From positions 1 to 21,607 of the IMG/VR virus record IMGVR_UViG_3300049783_000420: DNA of 21,607 nt. One strand, written 5' to 3'. Of the stretch, positions 1-7,199 are shown in pieces. The stretch comes from a virus. Positions within the stretch are counted from its first letter, which is position 1. The number at the start of each line of letters is the position of its first letter. The notes below the pieces were generated by a model. The model did no database searches and had not been told where the DNA came from. It worked only from the letters and a program-made list of their open reading frames with translations. A program made the translations under genes and the position numbers.

Positions 1-6
1 TAAATT

Positions 7-1092
7 ATGAGTTGTTTAGCTCCTCGACATGCTTTAAGTATTAGATTCAACGGCGATGTTGTTCCTGATTGCGTATACACTGGCAGGCACGGCAATTTAC
101 TTAAAAATACATTACCAGAGATCTTTAAGGATCCTGGATTAATTGCTACACAACAAATTGTTGAACAAGGTAGTTTGCCAAGTAACTGTATACAATGTGT
201 TAAGAAAGAAAAAGTTAATGGTCACAGTAGACGTAAGTTTTTTGAACAAGTTCTTAATCCTATTGTTAAAGAAGAATCAAAAAATAAAAACGACATTTAT
301 TTTTTAGAATTTAATATGAGCAATTTGTGTAACTTAAAATGTAGAATGTGCAGCGGCATTAACTCTACAGCATGGGTTAAAGAAGATATAAAATTATCAG
401 GCATGGGAATTGATCGTCCTATTCATGATCCAGAATTTGGTTATAGAGTTGTGCCTAGCAGCATAATTGATCGATTATTTGATTATCCAGAGTATTTTAA
501 AAATTTACAATACGTAAACATTAAAGGCGGTGAGCCTTATATGGAGCCTGCTAATAAATTAATTATGCATTATCTAATTAATTTAGGTCTTGCTAAAAAC
601 ATTACACTTGATATTAGCACTAATGGAACTGTAGTTGATGAGGAGTTTGACAAACTTGCATTACAGTTTAAAGAAACTAAATGGCATATTAGTATTGAAG
701 GAACTGGTAAACTATACGAATATATTCGTGGCGGCGAAAACTTTCCGTTTCAACAACTTGTAGAGAACTTAGAACATTTTAATAAAATGGATCGTGTTAT
801 TTTTGCTGGTACTGTAATGACATATAATGTTTGTCATCTACAAGAAATGCAAACATGGTTTGATAGTGTTAAAAAAGACAATTACGAAATATATTTAACT
901 AATGTTGTAACAACACCAGCATATCTTAATCCTACAATTTTACCTCAACATATTTTAAATGGCACTAATTATAAACACGTTAAGAATGATAAACAATTAG
1001 CTGCGTTTATTAATTATACAAATAAATTAGATAGTATTAGGAATACAAGTATACATGATGTATGCCCTGAACTAAGCAGTCTCTTTTCTTAA
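7..1092 (+). CDS. Radical SAM enzyme with N-terminal twitch-type Fe-S domain (361 aa)
   Basis: This is a radical SAM enzyme, expected to cleave S-adenosylmethionine at a [4Fe-4S] cluster to start radical chemistry; its substrate is unknown. The CxxxCxxC motif is C108, C112, C115, followed by a GGEP-type motif (KGGEP, 173-177) and TNG (205-207). An extra cysteine set precedes the core: C3, C22, C61 and C64, with an NGDV motif before C22 like the one in SPASM/twitch domains. The auxiliary cluster therefore lies N-terminal to the radical SAM core. The protein ends in a CPEL..L tail (353-359) that matches the FPE tails of three other proteins in this window. An in-frame TAA at 1-3 fixes the ATG at 7 as the first possible ATG. 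It is the only plus-strand gene, and its 3' end overlaps the convergent neighbour by 21 bases. Family assignment is secure; function is not. Confidence 0.9.
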   Translation: MSCLAPRHALSIRFNGDVVPDCVYTGRHGNLLKNTLPEIFKDPGLIATQQIVEQGSLPSNCIQCVKKEKVNGHSRRKFFEQVLNPIVKEESKNKNDIYFLEFNMSNLCNLKCRMCSGINSTAWVKEDIKLSGMGIDRPIHDPEFGYRVVPSSIIDRLFDYPEYFKNLQYVNIKGGEPYMEPANKLIMHYLINLGLAKNITLDISTNGTVVDEEFDKLALQFKETKWHISIEGTGKLYEYIRGGENFPFQQLVENLEHFNKMDRVIFAGTVMTYNVCHLQEMQTWFDSVKKDNYEIYLTNVVTTPAYLNPTILPQHILNGTNYKHVKNDKQLAAFINYTNKLDSIRNTSIHDVCPELSSLFS

Positions 1093-1977
1093 ATAGATAT
1101 CACTTAAACATGCACAAGATTGTTTGCCACAAATAATAGTTTCTTTTGGTAATTTATAGCGTTCAATGTTTCCTAAAGGACCGCCTTCTTGACAATCAGC
1201 TCTATACATGTTTCCCCACATATCAATGTTAATCATATGCAGTCCTGCCCAGCATTTCCAACCTTGGAATTTATTTCGATCAGTACTAATTAAATCATTT
1301 GCTGTTACTGGTTTATCATCTAAAAGTAATCCTCCTCTATGAAGATTACTATCAGGCAATGGTCTAAAGAAAGGCCATTTCTTTATTGTATCTAATTGTT
1401 CTTGAGAATAGTTGTAAGGTGTATTAGTTATAGCATCAATATTTGATTTGTCAAGAATAATCTTTGGCCATATTGCAACATTGTCAGAACAGTTATATAA
1501 TGCTTCTGCAACATTAAACATTTGTTCAAAGTTATCTGGTGCTAACATTAAATTAATAAACACAGGGCAATTAGAGTTTTGTATAACTTCCATTATATGA
1601 TTTATGTCTGCATATTCTGGATGATACGAAATAATATATCCATCTGAAAACTCAGAAATAGTTTTATAGTATTCTACAGTATGGCTTCCGTTAGTTAAGA
1701 AAGTAAACGTATGTCCTTGCTGTTTAACTAACTTTGCAAGATCAGTAAAGTGTTTCCAGTATGTTGGCTCGCCTCCGCTTAGTCGGTAACATATATTCTT
1801 TTTAGGTTGCTTAAATCCTTTAACAAAACGTTCAACAGTATCCCATCGAGGCTGTCCAGTACTTCCACTGTGTAAGTGGTCTGGACAATATGAACACCGA
1901 TAGTTGCATTTGTTGCTTAATGTCCAGCTAACAAGAAACCAATCTTCTTTTGTTTTGTCTTGGTAGGTTAACTTCAT
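1072..1977 (-). CDS. Radical SAM enzyme with C-terminal SPASM/twitch-like cysteines (301 aa)
   Basis: A radical SAM protein with C24, C28 and C31 in the motif CNYRCSYC, SGGEPT at 67-72 and TNG at 95-97. The C-terminal part carries C242, C262, C283, C288 and C290, consistent with an auxiliary Fe-S cluster of SPASM or twitch type in the usual C-terminal position. It is a paralogue of the 334-residue protein at 5515-6519: both have NKF[QK]GW[KN]C.AG before the first C-terminal cysteine, then a PLG motif and a closing C-rich segment. The substrate is unknown; sugar, peptide and small-molecule oxidations or epimerisations are all known for such enzymes. The ATG overlaps the upstream gene's stop in an ATGA junction (1974-1977), which indicates translational coupling. 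It is the last gene of the minus-strand string and runs tail to tail into the plus-strand radical SAM gene. Confidence 0.88.
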   Translation of the reverse strand: MKLTYQDKTKEDWFLVSWTLSNKCNYRCSYCPDHLHSGSTGQPRWDTVERFVKGFKQPKKNICYRLSGGEPTYWKHFTDLAKLVKQQGHTFTFLTNGSHTVEYYKTISEFSDGYIISYHPEYADINHIMEVIQNSNCPVFINLMLAPDNFEQMFNVAEALYNCSDNVAIWPKIILDKSNIDAITNTPYNYSQEQLDTIKKWPFFRPLPDSNLHRGGLLLDDKPVTANDLISTDRNKFQGWKCWAGLHMINIDMWGNMYRADCQEGGPLGNIERYKLPKETIICGKQSCACLSDIYLRKETA

Positions 1978-2630
1978 TCGCTCATGCTGTGTTTAATAAT
2001 TAAATCATGTGTACGTTGATTTAGTTTAACTGTAAGTATTAATGAATGTAATCCATCAGTATAACTAAACACACTATGTTCTTTTTGGAAGTTAATAAAA
2101 TGTACATATTCTGGATCAGGATAAATTAACTGTTTATCAAGTATGTGTGCATAGTTCTCTGGCTGGGCTTTACCAAATGTGCATAACAGTCTAAAATATT
2201 CTGGACCTGCTCCAGGATAATCTCTATGTGGTGGAAAGAATCCTCCGGCATCTACTCTAAGTAAATGTACACGCCCGAGGTCTGGAGCAAATATATCTAC
2301 TAAACTAGCAAGTTGCGGAATAGCCTTGTACACTTCTGTTGGTGTTGTAAAGTCTTCTTCTTTCATCTTAACATCGTGATACCGTTGCATGTGGCCAAAG
2401 CTATTTAAATGCCAATTCTCTGCTACATCACCTGTATGACTTGTAACAGGTAATCCCCAGCGATTATTGTGCGTATCTTTCTTTTGATTATAAGGACACC
2501 AGTTATCTTCAAACTTCTCTAGTTGTTGTACAAGACTGTGTCCATCAACTTTTAGTTTTAGTTTTACCATGTCTCCCATATTACATAGGCTATTCCAAAG
2601 CAATGCACGTTCTTGTTGTTGGTTATCCAT
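1974..2630 (-). CDS. Divergent aspartyl/asparaginyl-hydroxylase-like 2OG-Fe(II) oxygenase (218 aa)
   Basis: The fold signature is that of the cupin-like 2-oxoglutarate/Fe(II) oxygenases nearest to the aspartyl/asparaginyl beta-hydroxylase group. It has an HxD pair at H135 and D137 (in PPHRDYPG), an R in YFRLL at 147, and a distal H185 in KEHSVFSYTD, so the three iron ligands can be proposed. The arginine that normally follows the distal histidine by about ten residues and binds 2-oxoglutarate is not evident; L194 and H195 sit there instead. The enzyme may use a different cosubstrate contact, or it may have lost 2OG dependence. The start is well supported: an AAGGAG ribosome binding site lies eight bases upstream, and the ATG overlaps the preceding gene's stop by eight bases. 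It lies between two radical SAM genes, which suggests oxidative tailoring of a shared substrate (inference). Confidence 0.7.
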   Translation of the reverse strand: MDNQQQERALLWNSLCNMGDMVKLKLKVDGHSLVQQLEKFEDNWCPYNQKKDTHNNRWGLPVTSHTGDVAENWHLNSFGHMQRYHDVKMKEEDFTTPTEVYKAIPQLASLVDIFAPDLGRVHLLRVDAGGFFPPHRDYPGAGPEYFRLLCTFGKAQPENYAHILDKQLIYPDPEYVHFINFQKEHSVFSYTDGLHSLILTVKLNQRTHDLIIKHSMSE

Positions 2631-3930
2631 TTTTTAAACTCCTTAATTCTGGAAAGACTTTTGTAAAATCTGTTCCTCTTGTTTCATCTAATACTCGTAA
2701 ATAGTCTTGTAACTGCGGCAACTTATCTGACCAATCTTCTGACATCATATAACTAATTATACCTTCCCAACGCTGTTTACCCATAGCGTGGTTGTTCCAA
2801 TCTGCATTAAACTTCTGACGTTGGACAAACTTTTCAATATTATTTTTAGTAAACTCTTTAAGTTCTTTAGGTAATGTTCTAACATTTAAGTAACTAGGAA
2901 AGTAAACTAAATGTGTATTAATTATTCCGCCACCAAAGGGCATTATATTAACTTTACTAAAGTTTTGATCTTGTTTCCATTCAGCTAGTTCGTGTATATA
3001 CGGAACATTTAATAATTGTACTGCTGCTGCAACATTTATTGTAATATTATCTAGACTAGTATCAAGTTTATATAAGTTTTTTTCAATATCAGCCCACTTG
3101 CTTGGATAACGTATATAATCATTCTTATCACCATATGCATCTATACTAAAATTAAATGTAATTTTCTTAAAATGTTGCCATAGTACAAATAACTTATCAG
3201 GTAATTTTAATCCGTTACTGTTATATCGTATGCAAATATCTTTAGCATAATTATTATCAACCATGAATTCTAATATAGCATAATGCTCTGGAATTAGCAA
3301 CGGTTCGCCGCCAGCAAAATACAATTCTTTAATGTGCTGCGATTGTTGTTTCATTGAATCTAAGAAACTTCCTTTCTTATACCAAGTATAATCGAAGTCC
3401 TCATCCCAACTTTGTTCTGCAATTAAGTTTTTATCTGTATACTTAGGCTTTTGCAGTTTCCATTCTTTAATCCAACTACTTGAATCATGTGGACTACACA
3501 TAACACACTTTAGTTGGCACAGATTTCCAAGGCGCAAATCAAAGTAAGGAATGTTAACAGGTAAGTTTCCATCAACATCTGTTTGAGCTACAATATTGTC
3601 AATGTCTAAACGTTGTTCCCATACTTTAGTCTCCCACTGACGCTTGCTTACAATGCCTTTATCTTCTTCTGCAAAGCACTTGCGGCAACTTGCTGGAACT
3701 TGTTCGTTAAGCATTTGTAATCGTGTGTTACGCATATGCTCACTGTTCCATACTTCTTCAATAGTATGGTTACGCATATTCATAGCAATACCGTCTTTCT
3801 TAACAAGGCCAACTGTTTTATCATCATTAAGTCCAGCACCTGATGCATTAGCAGTACAGCAAACTCTAACGTCACCGTTAGGTCGTGTTGCTAAATGTAT
3901 CCAAGGTAAAGGACAAAATGTTTTACTCAT
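2623..3930 (-). CDS. Radical SAM enzyme with N-terminal twitch domain (435 aa)
   Basis: The N-terminal auxiliary cluster half has C6 in FCPLPWIH, NGDVRVCC with C24 and C25, and C82/C85 in CRKC. The radical SAM core has C138, C142, C145 in CQLKCVMC, AGGEP at 206-210 and NSNG at 237-240. The tail is FPEL..L (426-432), shared with the other N-twitch proteins here. This is the most typical member of the group and matches what databases call twitch domain-containing radical SAM proteins, which I recall as frequent in marine phages. The reaction is unknown. The ATG at 3930 was chosen over an in-frame TTG at 3945: GAAAGG lies seven bases upstream of this ATG, and the resulting eight-base overlap with the previous stop (ATGAGTAA) is the same arrangement used at five other junctions here. 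Confidence 0.9.
   Translation of the reverse strand: MSKTFCPLPWIHLATRPNGDVRVCCTANASGAGLNDDKTVGLVKKDGIAMNMRNHTIEEVWNSEHMRNTRLQMLNEQVPASCRKCFAEEDKGIVSKRQWETKVWEQRLDIDNIVAQTDVDGNLPVNIPYFDLRLGNLCQLKCVMCSPHDSSSWIKEWKLQKPKYTDKNLIAEQSWDEDFDYTWYKKGSFLDSMKQQSQHIKELYFAGGEPLLIPEHYAILEFMVDNNYAKDICIRYNSNGLKLPDKLFVLWQHFKKITFNFSIDAYGDKNDYIRYPSKWADIEKNLYKLDTSLDNITINVAAAVQLLNVPYIHELAEWKQDQNFSKVNIMPFGGGIINTHLVYFPSYLNVRTLPKELKEFTKNNIEKFVQRQKFNADWNNHAMGKQRWEGIISYMMSEDWSDKLPQLQDYLRVLDETRGTDFTKVFPELRSLKNG
2639..2644 (-). promoter_or_regulatory. Strong ribosome binding site for the divergent oxygenase
   Basis: AAGGAG on the minus strand, eight bases upstream of the ATG at 2630 and inside the end of the preceding radical SAM gene. 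It is the best Shine-Dalgarno match in the window. Confidence 0.75.
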
Positions 3931-4921
3931 GTTCATGCCTTTCAAATTGTGCGTTTAGTTTATCAAAACTACCACATTGCTTTGAACATTCTTTAAGTCC
4001 AGTACTAGTCCAACAACTACTAATCTTGTTAAAGAAGCCGTTGTCAAAGATCTCTGTAAATGAATACTTGTGTAAATTAGGATATTCTTTAATTTTCGTC
4101 ATATAGTCTATTCTTGAGAAACTATGTTGTGGTAACCATTCTAAATCTAGCCAACAGCAAGGACTAACATTTCCATTTGCGGCAATATACATTTGTTTAT
4201 CTTGAACTGCTTTACAATTAATAGTTGGCATAGATTCGTTCCTAGCTTTTTCTGCCGGTGCAATCATTTCTAAACTTTTTTGTGACGGTAACAATATATG
4301 CGTTACATTATAATTATCATCAATAACTTCTAACTGACCGTCTTTAAATCTAGTAGTATGCTTAATACTAAAGCCTTTGAATCCCATGTCTTTGCTTAAT
4401 TGTTCGCATGCTTCTACTTGGTGTTCATTATGTTTGAACACTAACATATCCCATCTTGCGTCACCGCCTGCATCAATAAATGCTTGTGCATTCTTTAGAA
4501 TTTTATCGTAATCTGTACTAATTCTATATAGTGCATGTGTATCCTTTAGTCCATCAATACCAAATACAATTTTTACTCCTACGTCTGCTAGACCTTTAAA
4601 CCAATCTACTGTTCTAGCACTCCCGTTAGTATGCATTTGTAAGGTCATTCCGGCATTGTGTTTACGCAAGTATTGCATTATACCTAACGTATCTTTAGCC
4701 ATAATTGGATCGCCTAAGTTTCCGCACATATTTAAGAACTTTAGTTGCTGTACAAAACTTATAGGAAACCATTCAGTAAACATTTGATAACTAATTTCTG
4801 TAAGATCTAAACTGTCAAGTTCTGGACCGCCTTGAACTCTTCTTGGACACATAGGACATCTTGCTTGACATCTAGTTGTGACTTCTAAATGTATAGAAGT
4901 TATATCTTCGTAATTATACAT
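3923..4921 (-). CDS. Radical SAM/SPASM-type enzyme (332 aa)
   Basis: The CxxxCxxC motif is C18, C22, C25 (CQARCPMC). The usual GGEP is replaced by GNLGDP (67-72), a variant I know from one branch of phage and environmental radical SAM/SPASM proteins. TNG lies at 98-100 and GIDG at 121-124. The C-terminal SPASM-like cysteines are C236, the pair C255/C256 after NGNVSP, C303, C312 and C316, enough for one or two auxiliary Fe-S clusters. This domain order (core first, SPASM last) is the opposite of the N-twitch neighbours, so the cluster holds distinct radical SAM classes rather than only copies of one. The substrate is unknown; SPASM enzymes commonly modify peptides, but some act on carbohydrates or small molecules. 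The gene overlaps both neighbours by eight bases. Confidence 0.88.
   Translation of the reverse strand: MYNYEDITSIHLEVTTRCQARCPMCPRRVQGGPELDSLDLTEISYQMFTEWFPISFVQQLKFLNMCGNLGDPIMAKDTLGIMQYLRKHNAGMTLQMHTNGSARTVDWFKGLADVGVKIVFGIDGLKDTHALYRISTDYDKILKNAQAFIDAGGDARWDMLVFKHNEHQVEACEQLSKDMGFKGFSIKHTTRFKDGQLEVIDDNYNVTHILLPSQKSLEMIAPAEKARNESMPTINCKAVQDKQMYIAANGNVSPCCWLDLEWLPQHSFSRIDYMTKIKEYPNLHKYSFTEIFDNGFFNKISSCWTSTGLKECSKQCGSFDKLNAQFERHEHE
3938..3943 (-). promoter_or_regulatory. Ribosome binding site that decides the start of the 435-residue radical SAM gene
   Basis: GAAAGG on the minus strand, seven bases before the ATG at 3930. It overlaps the alternative TTG at 3943-3945, which makes that TTG an unlikely start. 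Confidence 0.65.
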
Positions 4922-5525
4922 TAAATGTTCCCATAATCATAAATCTTTTATATTTTTGTAATTGTAATTCTTCTGCTATAAGTATATCTGTTAGATTAGA
5001 CTTCTTAATAAATTGATCAAGGCTGCTACTACAATTGATGTGTTCTTTTAATTCATAATAATTATTAGATTGTAAAACTATCTTTGCACCTTCGGGTATT
5101 TTGTTTAACCATCTGTTATATTGGTCCGGTGTAATATGTTCACAACTTGTATTAATAACAAAATATGGATCATTTGTATATTCGTAATCACACATATCTG
5201 CTGTAACTGCTTTAAACCGGCCATCTATTTCTTGGCGCTTATTAATTGTTGATGCAGTTTGCTCACATGCAGGATCAATGTCTATACTTGTAATATGTTT
5301 AATTCCTAATTCACTATTAAACATCATACTAGCAAGTACTCCGTTCCATCCTCCAAAAATAGCACATTCAGCATTAGAAATATGTGTTTTTAGTTCAAGT
5401 GTTTCAATTAGCCATGTTTTAGACTGAAGTTGTCCTCCCCAAAGACTTTCTAAGGTTCGGTCACGATCTTCACTATTGCGAATAGCATCAGCCCAAAACT
5501 TTATATCTTGAATATCAATCTTCAT
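4914..5525 (-). CDS. Class I SAM-dependent methyltransferase-like protein (203 aa)
   Basis: A Rossmann-type methyltransferase fold is suggested by a motif I-like strand and loop at 53-67 (AIFGGWNGVLA), an acidic SAM-ribose strand at 78-85 (ITSIDIDP), a motif at 107-112 (VTADMC) and a strand at 121-131 (YFVINTSCEHIT). There is no [DN]PP[YF] motif, so it does not look like an adenine or N4-cytosine DNA methyltransferase. The likely acceptor is a small molecule, sugar or protein, but this is not determined. It sits between two radical SAM genes. The ATG has AAAGG at 5532-5536 (complement) six bases upstream and overlaps the preceding gene's end by eleven bases. SAM is the shared cosubstrate of this gene and its radical SAM neighbours, but they need not act on the same target. 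Confidence 0.72.
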   Translation of the reverse strand: MKIDIQDIKFWADAIRNSEDRDRTLESLWGGQLQSKTWLIETLELKTHISNAECAIFGGWNGVLASMMFNSELGIKHITSIDIDPACEQTASTINKRQEIDGRFKAVTADMCDYEYTNDPYFVINTSCEHITPDQYNRWLNKIPEGAKIVLQSNNYYELKEHINCSSSLDQFIKKSNLTDILIAEELQLQKYKRFMIMGTFNV

Positions 5526-6519
5526 TCTTTACCTTTGGTATTTTACTGTCTGCACTGCTTACACAAGTAGGAGTAATACACTTACGTGGCGCCTTAAAGA
5601 GCTCAAATCCGCCGTCTAACGTGCCTAAGGGTTCGTCATGGCAACTATAGCTGCGCTTAACTTCATTTTCACGTACAACACATCCTTGGTATCCTGCATT
5701 ACAATTCCAGCCTTTAAACTTATTGAATCCAAAGGCATTAAATCGTTCAGCTTGATCTATGTAGTACTTGTTGCCGGCTTTGTCTTGTAACTCTACTTGC
5801 AATAAAGGTATTATTTTTTTAAATTCGTCTGGGATTCTTTGTGGGAATCCGGCTTGTAGTTTGTCAAGTTGTATGTCTGTATATCCGGATACCACACGAG
5901 AGGCTGTAGGATCGGACTGTGGCTTGAGAGTAACATTAATACCTCTGGCGGCAAATCTCTGTAGGCGTTCGTAAAGCTCTTCAAACATTTCAGGGACCAT
6001 AACTTGATTGATTGTAATATATACATTATTTTTCATTAATTGAAGACATTTATCTCCAAACTCCTGTTCATTTGCAAACTCCGCATGGTAGCTTGCTGTT
6101 ATACTTCTACGCTGTAAACTGCTCGTAGCTTCTAACCAGTTGTTCCACCATTTGCTTCCCGGGCTTAGATTGGTCGTCATGTGGATACTTTGGTATTCAG
6201 GAGCTGTATCACTACAGTAATGGTTTATAACCTTCCCAAAGTATTTATAAGCAGTAGGCTCGCCGCCGCTAAAACTAAAATGGAAGTCAGTAAATCCGTT
6301 TGCCCTAGCTTGTTCTTTAATACTGTCTATTGTTTTAATATATACTTCTAAATCTTGGTGATCAGGAGTGCTACTGCGAGCATAGGGCCAGCAATAACTG
6401 CAATTATAGTTACAAAATCTAGCAAGTATCCAACTAACTGTGAACAATTTCGTACCTAGTAAGGTCTTTTGTCCAAAGCTTGTTATGTCCTCAAATGGTA
6501 TGTTTTGAAAATTGTTCAT
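5515..6519 (-). CDS. Radical SAM enzyme with C-terminal twitch-like cysteines (334 aa)
   Basis: The core motif is C36, C40, C43 (CNYNCSYC), with SGGEPT at 84-89. A C-terminal cysteine group (C273, C280, C293, C314, C319) follows NKFKGWNC and surrounds a PLGT motif. It is the paralogue of the 301-residue protein at 1072-1977 and shares both the N-terminal approach to the cluster (SW.L...CNY.CSYC) and the C-terminal layout. The substrate is unknown. The ATG at 6519 is preferred over an in-frame TTG at 6531 because it starts the part that aligns with the paralogue; no strong ribosome binding site precedes either. The start lies 29 bases inside the 3' end of the upstream gene, the longest same-strand overlap in the window, so coupling to the transferase upstream is likely. 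Confidence 0.87.
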   Translation of the reverse strand: MNNFQNIPFEDITSFGQKTLLGTKLFTVSWILARFCNYNCSYCWPYARSSTPDHQDLEVYIKTIDSIKEQARANGFTDFHFSFSGGEPTAYKYFGKVINHYCSDTAPEYQSIHMTTNLSPGSKWWNNWLEATSSLQRRSITASYHAEFANEQEFGDKCLQLMKNNVYITINQVMVPEMFEELYERLQRFAARGINVTLKPQSDPTASRVVSGYTDIQLDKLQAGFPQRIPDEFKKIIPLLQVELQDKAGNKYYIDQAERFNAFGFNKFKGWNCNAGYQGCVVRENEVKRSYSCHDEPLGTLDGGFELFKAPRKCITPTCVSSADSKIPKVKNED

Positions 6520-7165
6520 ATAGCCAGTCAAAGTCGTTTATAAGTTTAAGGTCAGCATTATCAGAAAGCCCAAACTCCCTGCCAGCATTAGCACCGGCAA
6601 TAGCATACTTTCCATAAGTTTGATCCCGTCCTTTGGACCGCCAAACTGCAAGCCTTTCTTCAGTTTCTTCATTGTTTTGCCTCGCAATAGATTTACTGCT
6701 TAATTTTGCACATTCTCTAAATGCGCTGCGCCATGCTTCAAATGGACTTGTGTTAAATGCTGTAATATTTGCAACAGCGTCTACGGCAATAAACTTTGAA
6801 CTAATACTTGTAGTCATATCAGGCTTATTTGTATCCATATCAATAGTTAATTTTCTTGGAAATAATTTTACTCCGCCGTAGCCGTATTCTAAATGGTTGA
6901 TAGGATTTCTGCTGCGCCAAACATGTACGTGATCTAGTTGATGATCAGGAACAACATAATCAAAGTTAAAGTCGTCCATAATTATTGCATCAGCATCTAC
7001 AATCCAAAACATCTTAGTAAAACATTTCTTTGCTGCTTTAATATGTGCTTGGTGTATTCCTTTAATTCCATGCACACGTTTAGCCATAGGAAAGCGTAAC
7101 TTTAATGCAGCGTAGTTTTCATCTGCACTAAGTTCTTGATAACTTATGAATACAATATCATACAT
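6491..7165 (-). CDS. GT-A-like glycosyltransferase, short form (224 aa)
   Basis: Related to the 310-residue protein at 16376-17308. Both begin YDI[VI][FY][IL]SY.E, continue with AKRVHG..G...AH...A, and have a DxD candidate (D57-A-D59 here), the metal and nucleotide-sugar site of GT-A-fold glycosyltransferases. They also share RN.IN.L.YG.GG.K (85-100) and an AWR..FRE..K segment. I therefore call it a putative glycosyltransferase; the sugar and acceptor are unknown, and a catalytically inactive GT-A fold cannot be excluded. Alignment with its paralogue supports the ATG at 7165 as the true start. That ATG lies only five bases after an exact-consensus -10 box and has no well-spaced ribosome binding site, which raises the possibility of leaderless translation. 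It is the first gene of the final transcription unit. Confidence 0.68.
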   Translation of the reverse strand: MYDIVFISYQELSADENYAALKLRFPMAKRVHGIKGIHQAHIKAAKKCFTKMFWIVDADAIIMDDFNFDYVVPDHQLDHVHVWRSRNPINHLEYGYGGVKLFPRKLTIDMDTNKPDMTTSISSKFIAVDAVANITAFNTSPFEAWRSAFRECAKLSSKSIARQNNEETEERLAVWRSKGRDQTYGKYAIAGANAGREFGLSDNADLKLINDFDWLYEQFSKHTI

Positions 7166-7170
7166 GTGTT

Positions 7171-7199
7171 ATTATAGCACCTATTAGTTTGTTTGTCAA
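7171..7199 (-). promoter_or_regulatory. Exact-consensus sigma70 promoter
   Basis: On the minus strand there is TTGACA (7194-7199), a 17-base spacer, then TATAAT (7171-7176). Both hexamers and the spacer match the bacterial housekeeping consensus exactly. The -35 box overlaps the TGA stop (7196-7198) of the upstream radical SAM gene. The first base of the start codon (7165) is six positions past the end of the -10 box, so a start site five to seven bases downstream would fall on or inside the ATG. It should drive the string from the GT-A-like gene to the radical SAM gene ending at 1072. A host-polymerase early or middle promoter is the natural reading; no transcript data are available. Confidence 0.82.

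Noticed and set aside
1427-1454. TTGACA, 16 bases, TATAAC on the minus strand
   Set aside because: It lies inside a coding sequence with no complete gene downstream on that strand; such matches are expected in AT-rich DNA.
3644-4106. Open plus-strand frames opposite the radical SAM genes at 3644-3958 and 3885-4106
   Set aside because: They lie fully opposite well-supported coding sequence, have no recognisable domains, and look like mirror frames of the real genes.
4914-5525. DNA methyltransferase of a restriction-modification or anti-restriction system
   Set aside because: There is no DPPY/NPPY or cytosine-C5 PC motif, and no restriction partner; the class I fold without these motifs fits other acceptors.
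6242-6249. Exact T4 late core TATAAATA on the minus strand
   Set aside because: It encodes Tyr-Lys-Tyr residues within a radical SAM gene. Several chance copies of this AT-only octamer are expected in the window, and another occurs antisense near 20400.
5768-6881. Open frames at 5768-5974 (+), 5811-6026 (-) and 6633-6881 (+)
   Set aside because: They overlap real genes in other frames, and their composition is that of shadow translation.
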